From positions 1-25,165 of the IMG/VR virus record IMGVR_UViG_3300031830_000007: a DNA stretch of 25,165 nucleotides. One strand, 5' to 3'. A program made the position numbers and the translations under genes. Below are positions 21,955 through 25,165 of this stretch, piece after piece (within the stretch, counting starts at the first letter, position 1; each line of letters opens with the position of its first letter). The stretch comes from a virus. The notes beneath the pieces are model-generated. The model saw only the letters and a list, made by a program, of their open reading frames with translations. It did not search any database and was not told where the DNA came from.

Positions 21955-22333
21955 TTTTCGTCAGCTCCTCGACCGACTCGGCTGTCATTCCATTCAACCG
22001 CAACGCTGCCTCGAACACGCGCTGCAATGCACGCGCTGACTTCTTGCCGAGTTCGGCGATCTCGTTGTCGCTGAACATGCGTTCCTTCGTGACGGGGTCG
22101 ACAATCGAGAGGGCGACGAGCTTGGCGCGGAAGTTTCGCAAGTTCAAATCGCGGCTGTTGCCGCGCGTGACCATGACCGACTCCTCGAACTTGTCCCGCT
22201 CCGCGCCAGTCATCCCGCGGATCAGAACCTTGCCGCCCCACTCGGGGACATCGACGACTTCTTCCGGAAGGTCGGCAGCAGCCAGGATCTGCTCCTTGGT
22301 CAAGAAAACGACCTGCGTGCCGTTCGGCTCCAT
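21935..22333 (-). CDS. Tail assembly chaperone, G-frame (132 aa)
   Basis: The position between the tail tube and tape measure genes and the composition match the short tail assembly chaperone (gpG-like). The N-terminus has a short strand-rich part (NGTQVVFLTKEQILAAADLP, EEVVDVPEWGGKVLIRGMTG). A helical part with AERDKFEESVM and RNFRAKLVALSIVDP follows, then a helical C-terminus. The protein is thought to coat the tape measure and recruit tail tube subunits. ATG 22333 (MEPNGTQ) is chosen since GGGAGG lies 6 nt upstream; the ATG at 22351 is upstream of the ribosome binding site. The 3' end contains the candidate +1 frameshift site, so a minor longer product is expected. A strong hairpin lies in the leader. 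Confidence 0.9.
   Translation of the reverse strand: MEPNGTQVVFLTKEQILAAADLPEEVVDVPEWGGKVLIRGMTGAERDKFEESVMVTRGNSRDLNLRNFRAKLVALSIVDPVTKERMFSDNEIAELGKKSARALQRVFEAALRLNGMTAESVEELTKSTEETA
21955..21958 (-). promoter_or_regulatory. Candidate +1 programmed frameshift site (AAA-A)
   Basis: In the upstream chaperone frame the codons read ACG AAA AGC. A tRNA-Lys on AAA can move one base forward and pair perfectly with the next AAA, after which GCA CTG AAG continue in the T frame. The T frame has a TGA immediately before this place and the 0 frame ends 18 nt after AAAA, so the shift must happen in a short window and this is its only fully re-pairing site. A -2 shift would give the same frame. Confidence 0.68.
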
Positions 22334-22388
22334 GAACAACCTCCCATGCATCGGCTTTCACGACGATCTGCATGTCCGGGAGACCTCC

Positions 22389-22430
22389 CCCCCCAGGGAA
22401 GGTGGGGGGTGTTGGGCCTTCCCTGGGGGG
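22389..22430 (-). other. Strong intercistronic hairpin between tail tube and chaperone genes
   Basis: CCCCCCAGGGAAGG (22389-22402) and CCTTCCCTGGGGGG (22417-22430) form a perfect 14-bp stem with a 14-nt loop. There is no T run on the minus strand, so it is not a classic terminator. It lies 23 bp after the tail tube stop and about 55 bp before the chaperone start. It may protect the tube mRNA, mark a processing site or lower downstream expression. Confidence 0.85.
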
Positions 22431-22453
22431 CGGTCGCCCCTTCACGAACTATT

Positions 22454-22879
22454 TTACGGTGTCGCGTTGAAGTCCGGTCGGCCAGTGACAGCGATCGTGA
22501 TCGATGCGCGCATGGCGTCGTCGAGCGCGCTGTTCACTTCGTAGCTCGTCACATAGCCCCGCAATTGCCAGGCCGTCACGCCGTCGGCCAAGACGAGCTT
22601 GAAGTTGCGGAGCTGGCCGGTGTCGACCAGCTGGCGCAACAGCGCGTGCGTCGGCTCAGCAGGATCCAGAATGATGTCGAAGCTGACTTCTCCGGCCGAC
22701 TTCGTTGTGGCGACGACGTCCGTCCACCCCTGCGAGTCGCGGTTGGTGACGTCCGCCGTGTTCACCGTGATCGTCGGGCCGGAAATGTCCGTCACCCGCG
22801 CGATCGTTGTGAACGTCTCCGGTGACCCACCGTCGCCGACCTTGATGATCGTATGCATACCAGGGTAAATGACCGCCAT
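22454..22879 (-). CDS. Major tail tube protein (141 aa)
   Basis: The sequence has the common plan of siphophage tail tube proteins. An N-terminal part begins PGMHTIIKVGDGGSPETFTT, followed by a domain with VTDISGPTITVNTADVTNRD and WTDVVATTKSAGEVSFDIIL. The C-terminus has GYVTSYEVNSALDDAMRASI and ends ITVAVTGRP-like (ITIAVTGRPDF). This LxxGxxVTxxxxxxxxDxxxxxxITxxVTGxP pattern is typical for subunits that stack in hexameric rings. ATG 22879 is 7 nt after AAGGAGG. The strong ribosome binding site and the hairpin after the stop fit the need for high expression relative to the following chaperone. Confidence 0.92.
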   Translation of the reverse strand: MAVIYPGMHTIIKVGDGGSPETFTTIARVTDISGPTITVNTADVTNRDSQGWTDVVATTKSAGEVSFDIILDPAEPTHALLRQLVDTGQLRNFKLVLADGVTAWQLRGYVTSYEVNSALDDAMRASITIAVTGRPDFNATP

Positions 22880-22913
22880 CGTGACCCCTCCTTTCTCAGT
22901 CTCTTGTCATCGT

Positions 22914-23264
22914 CTAGCGTCGCCGGATGCGCAGAACGGCGAACTCCAACCCGTTCGCTCCGTTTACGTGGATGTAGCCATCCGGATTCGCCCAGCCGAC
23001 CAGGTCAAATAGCTGGGTAACGACGATCCCACCGGCCGGTACACTGTGCGTCAGGTGCCCGATACGGCCAAACGGGTTATCCGGAACCGACAACACTGTA
23101 AAGCTCGCGGCCGATTCGCCAGTGTTGCGAACCAGCAGGATTTCCTGGCCAGTAGCCCGAAATTGGTTGTTGTTGGTCGTGTCGGCAGGTGTGAAGGTGA
23201 CCAGTTGCGCTGTCGTTGACCAAGTACCAGGCAGCACGATCGGTGTCAGCGTCGTTCGCGCCAT
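22914..23264 (-). CDS. Small beta-rich structural protein (116 aa)
   Basis: I recognise no named family. The sequence is strongly beta-strand forming and rich in Thr, Val and Asn, with turns at FTPADTTNNNQFRATGQEI and AGGIVVTQLFDLVGWANPDG. The end VNGANGLEFAVLRIRRR is basic. It reads like a compact single-domain beta sandwich, as in decoration or tail-surface proteins. ATG 23264 has GGAGG 8 nt upstream. It lies between the zinc-finger gene and the major tail tube gene, so a structural role in the virion (decoration or tail surface) is a reasonable inference. No cysteine is present, which fits secretion-independent thermostable design but proves nothing. Confidence 0.82.
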   Translation of the reverse strand: MARTTLTPIVLPGTWSTTAQLVTFTPADTTNNNQFRATGQEILLVRNTGESAASFTVLSVPDNPFGRIGHLTHSVPAGGIVVTQLFDLVGWANPDGYIHVNGANGLEFAVLRIRRR

Positions 23265-23306
23265 CGTTCAGTCCTCCTTTCGTTTTCTGTTTGATCAAGA
23301 AACCGT

Positions 23307-23588
23307 TCAGTTTGCCGGTGGTCGCCAGTCGTTGACTTGCTGGCTGGCGCGGTGCCAAGCGACATGTTGCTCAATCGCTTCACGGCTCAACGTACTGTAT
23401 GGGCACAGCGTGCACTGGTAGTTGGTGTAGTTTGCCCAGTTTGTCTCGCTGTAACCCGCATCATGCGGATCAGCCTTGATTGCGATAGGCGTCTCAGGTT
23501 TTGGGTTGGGTCGATCGCGTTGTCCTTCGTTGCCGATTGCGACGTCTTTCGGCGGAGCACGGTTGTCTCGCGTGCGGGTCAGTTTCAT
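23307..23588 (-). CDS. Small protein with one classical C2H2 zinc finger (93 aa)
   Basis: Residues 57-79 have Cys59-x2-Cys62-x12-His75-x3-His79, within YQCTLCPYSTLSREAIEQHV. This is the exact spacing of classical C2H2 fingers; the usual Phe and Leu core positions are Thr and Ile. The first 45 residues are polar, rich in Pro, Arg, Lys and Asp, and probably disordered. The gene lies in the head-tail completion cluster, between the tail terminator-like and the small beta-rich genes, where an unlinked regulator would be unexpected. It may bind DNA or a virion protein during assembly. ATG 23588 has an AAAGGA site about 10 nt upstream. Some phages carry small zinc-finger proteins in head or tail operons, so context alone does not give a function. 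Confidence 0.83.
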   Translation of the reverse strand: MKLTRTRDNRAPPKDVAIGNEGQRDRPNPKPETPIAIKADPHDAGYSETNWANYTNYQCTLCPYSTLSREAIEQHVAWHRASQQVNDWRPPAN

Positions 23589-23611
23589 GTGCGGCGTTCC
23601 TTTCTGGAAGA

Positions 23612-24025
23612 CTAGACCAGGATCGGTACACGGATCGTCACGACGACACGTGCCTCGACAACGGGCCCAACGTCTCGGTTCACGAATGCGAACCCTGCGC
23701 TTGTGACAGCTGCGACAGCAGACCCTTCACCCAACTCTGTCCACGTCGCCAGTCGCTCAATCACTGCATCGACGACGTTCTGCGCTGACCGCCAGGCAGC
23801 CTCGCTAGTCTTTTGGTCGACCGGTATACCCAGCCAGACTTCCCAACGCCATTCGGCGGTCGACAGGCCACGTGCGACGCGGTCGACCCGGACTTCCAGT
23901 GGCCGCAGCGCCACCGCTGGCCACTCGCGCGCGATCTCCAGCGTCGGGTACTCGTAGACGGCCTTGATCTCGGGAATGGTCCGCAGGACATTGGCGAGGG
24001 CGCGTCGGATCGCAGCGACTTCCAT
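23612..24025 (-). CDS. Tail terminator-like protein (137 aa)
   Basis: The N-terminal helix (EVAAIRRALANVLRTIPEIK) is followed by strands (VYEYPTLEIAREWPAVAL), a strand-helix-strand core with EWRWEVWLGIPVDQKTSEAA, and a C-terminal sheet (VVEARVVVTIRVPI). This plan and the place after the gp10-like gene match tail terminator or tail completion proteins (lambda gpU-like) that cap the tail tube and join it to the head. ATG 24025 is coupled to the stop of the upstream gene, with GGAG 6 nt before the start. The family call comes from gene order and fold pattern. Confidence 0.8.
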   Translation of the reverse strand: MEVAAIRRALANVLRTIPEIKAVYEYPTLEIAREWPAVALRPLEVRVDRVARGLSTAEWRWEVWLGIPVDQKTSEAAWRSAQNVVDAVIERLATWTELGEGSAVAAVTSAGFAFVNRDVGPVVEARVVVTIRVPILV

Positions 24026-24028
24026 GGC

Positions 24029-24568
24029 TTACTCCGTCAGCTCCTCAACGATCCGCTCCAAGATGAGTGTCCCGTGCGACGTGCTGGCCCATTCCTGCTG
24101 CACGTCCTCGATCGCCTGCGACATGAACCGCGTCGCCGGTGTCCCTTCGCCTTGGATCTTCTTCACCACCGCCATCACGAACGGGTACAGCTCGCGTTCC
24201 GGTAAATGCGTCTTCAGCGCTGCCCAGGCAGCAATCGGTGCGATCGGTGGACGGTGTGGGCGCCCACCCATTTCGACCGGCGCCGCATATTCCCACATCG
24301 GCCCACGCAAGATGTCCGAACCAGTCGCGATCACGGCATACGCTGGTTCTGTCGGCGACCCCTCGGGCTCCGTATGGATCGACGCAGCCAGCGCACCGGA
24401 CGCGATATGGTTGTCTTCCTGCAACTTGTTCGCTGCCCGCTGGGCGATCGCTTCAGCCGTCAGACGCGCCCATTCGCGCAGCACCTGATAGACGCGCGGC
24501 CCGCGCGTCACCCCGATCATCGGCGCGTCCGTCGGACGGACTTCGTATCGAACCTTGAAGACGAGCAC
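24029..24568 (-). CDS. HK97 gp10-like head-tail connector protein (179 aa)
   Basis: The pattern of HK97 gp10-like proteins is visible. A long helix with AEAIAQRAANKLQEDNHI is followed by the SGxLxxSI box (IASGALAASIHTEPEG) and then a strand region with AYAVIATGSDILRGPMWEYA and GGRPHRPP (the GT/GGRPH-type turn). The C-terminal helix covers FMSQAIEDVQQEWA. The family belongs to the head-tail connection and lies between the gp6-like and terminator genes, as in many siphophages. The start is GTG 24568, 8 nt after GAGGAG. An out-of-frame ATG at 24573 is not used. The C-terminal 15 residues end 3 nt before the next start. Confidence 0.9.
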   Translation of the reverse strand: MLVFKVRYEVRPTDAPMIGVTRGPRVYQVLREWARLTAEAIAQRAANKLQEDNHIASGALAASIHTEPEGSPTEPAYAVIATGSDILRGPMWEYAAPVEMGGRPHRPPIAPIAAWAALKTHLPERELYPFVMAVVKKIQGEGTPATRFMSQAIEDVQQEWASTSHGTLILERIVEELTE

Positions 24569-24580
24569 CGCATTGACTCC

Positions 24581-25165
24581 TCACGCAGCCGTTGCCGTCA
24601 CTATCGTCCGGTACGGCTGCAACAGTGCCTGCACCTGGGGTGGGACACCCACGTTACGGTTCAGGACAAAGCCTGTCGCCCCGACCTGGACGGAGTACGC
24701 GGCTGGGCCGGTCTCCCAGAGCGCCTGGCACCACAGTAACACCGCCTGGCGGATCGCTTCCCCGCCCGGTCGGTAGTGCACGGCAACGAGCTGGTCGCTG
24801 GCGTCACGCACCTGTGTTGCCCAGCCAGCGCGGTAGCGAACCCAAACGGTCGCTGTGCCGGACAGCCACGATACAGTGGCTGAATGGCCTGTCCCACCTG
24901 GTAGTCGGCGCAGACGGTTCAGGTGGTGATAGACGGCGTAATCGACGCCTTCCACCAGCGTCTGCGTTCCTTCGCGCACTTCCAGCACGGCAACGATCGG
25001 TCGGTGGCGGAGCAACAGCCACTGACTGCCACCGTCCGCGTACTCGCTGTACTCACGCTCGATCACCCCGGACAACAGCTGCTCGACTGCGTCCGAGACC
25101 GCGTTCAGGATCGCACACAGGACGTCCTGCTCCTCTTCGCTGTGTCCGGGCCTCAACGGCGCAGT
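24581..25165 (-). CDS. gp6-like head-tail connector, 5' end outside window (at least 195 aa)
   Basis: The visible part begins inside the first helix (EEEQDVLCAILNAVSDAVEQ), continues with a region containing YSEYADGGSQWLLLRHRPIV and strands with LVEGVDYAVYHHLNRLRRLP, and ends in a C-terminal helix-turn segment. The plan (helix, GxxTxxLLLRxRPI-like strand, VDYxxYxxxGxLxR) is that of phage gp6-like connector/adaptor proteins that bind below the portal. The frame remains open to the window edge; the in-frame TTG at 25156 is unlikely to be the true start because the family usually has another 15 or so residues. It is followed by the gp10-like gene after 12 nt. The partial call is secure as coding and fairly secure as to family. 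Confidence 0.84.
   Translation of the reverse strand, partial: TAPLRPGHSEEEQDVLCAILNAVSDAVEQLLSGVIEREYSEYADGGSQWLLLRHRPIVAVLEVREGTQTLVEGVDYAVYHHLNRLRRLPGGTGHSATVSWLSGTATVWVRYRAGWATQVRDASDQLVAVHYRPGGEAIRQAVLLWCQALWETGPAAYSVQVGATGFVLNRNVGVPPQVQALLQPYRTIVTATAA

Noticed and set aside
21955-21960. -1 slippage at the AAAA run
   Set aside because: After a -1 shift the next codons are AAG CAC TGA, so the product would end immediately; only +1 or -2 enters the T frame.
3005-25165. Second set of genes on the plus strand within the late arm
   Set aside because: All plus-strand frames here lie opposite well-supported minus-strand genes and have no ribosome binding sites or recognisable motifs.

Overview
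The window is a piece of a tailed-phage (siphovirus) or prophage genome with high G+C content. Two arms face each other. A short plus-strand arm (about 140-2700) carries small regulatory or early genes. A long minus-strand arm (25165 down to 2674) carries the head-tail connector, tail and lysis genes. The host is probably a thermophilic member of Chloroflexota (Thermomicrobia-like). The main support is the C-terminal module of the endolysin, which resembles the cell-wall repeats with FGLPLT-like motifs common in that phylum, together with the base composition. This is an inference, not a proof.

Plus arm: one stand-alone small gene (224-553) sits between a consensus promoter and a strong terminator. 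Next comes about 600 bp without an intact gene; it contains the C-terminal remnant of a DNA cytosine methyltransferase on the minus strand. An operon of four overlapping or nearly touching genes follows (ribbon-helix-helix-like protein, Xre/cI-type repressor-like protein, two paralogous acidic small proteins). A separate promoter drives a SWIM zinc-finger protein, whose stop codon lies inside its terminator. All three promoters share the 9-mer CTTGACAAC.

Minus arm, in transcription order: gp6-like connector (cut by the window edge), HK97 gp10-like protein, tail terminator-like protein, a small protein with a C2H2 zinc finger, a small beta-rich protein, the tail tube protein, a strong intercistronic hairpin, and the two tail-assembly chaperone frames with a well-defined candidate +1 frameshift site. 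A 2546-residue tape measure protein with tandem ruler repeats and a C-terminal M23 peptidase follows. Then come the distal tail protein, a Gp80-like tail protein carrying an inserted carbohydrate-binding-like segment, an unknown protein, and a 1095-residue tail-tip protein that starts with a six-blade kelch propeller and ends in HxH motifs.

After the tail genes lie two small unknown proteins and a lysis region: a membrane-anchored coiled coil, a multi-TM holin candidate, an LLH-type holin and a three-domain endolysin. Between holin and endolysin sit a double-zinc-ribbon protein, an HTH-metallophosphoesterase fusion and a C5 DNA methyltransferase, which may form a DNA-processing or modification unit. 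A small gene after the endolysin ends with the same Trp/Arg-rich WWRFLRW segment as the zinc-ribbon protein.

The most distinctive points are the kelch-propeller/tail-tip fusion, the +1 frameshift site, the nuclease-like plus methyltransferase genes inside the lysis region, the shared WWRFLRW tails and the methyltransferase remnant beside the repressor promoter.
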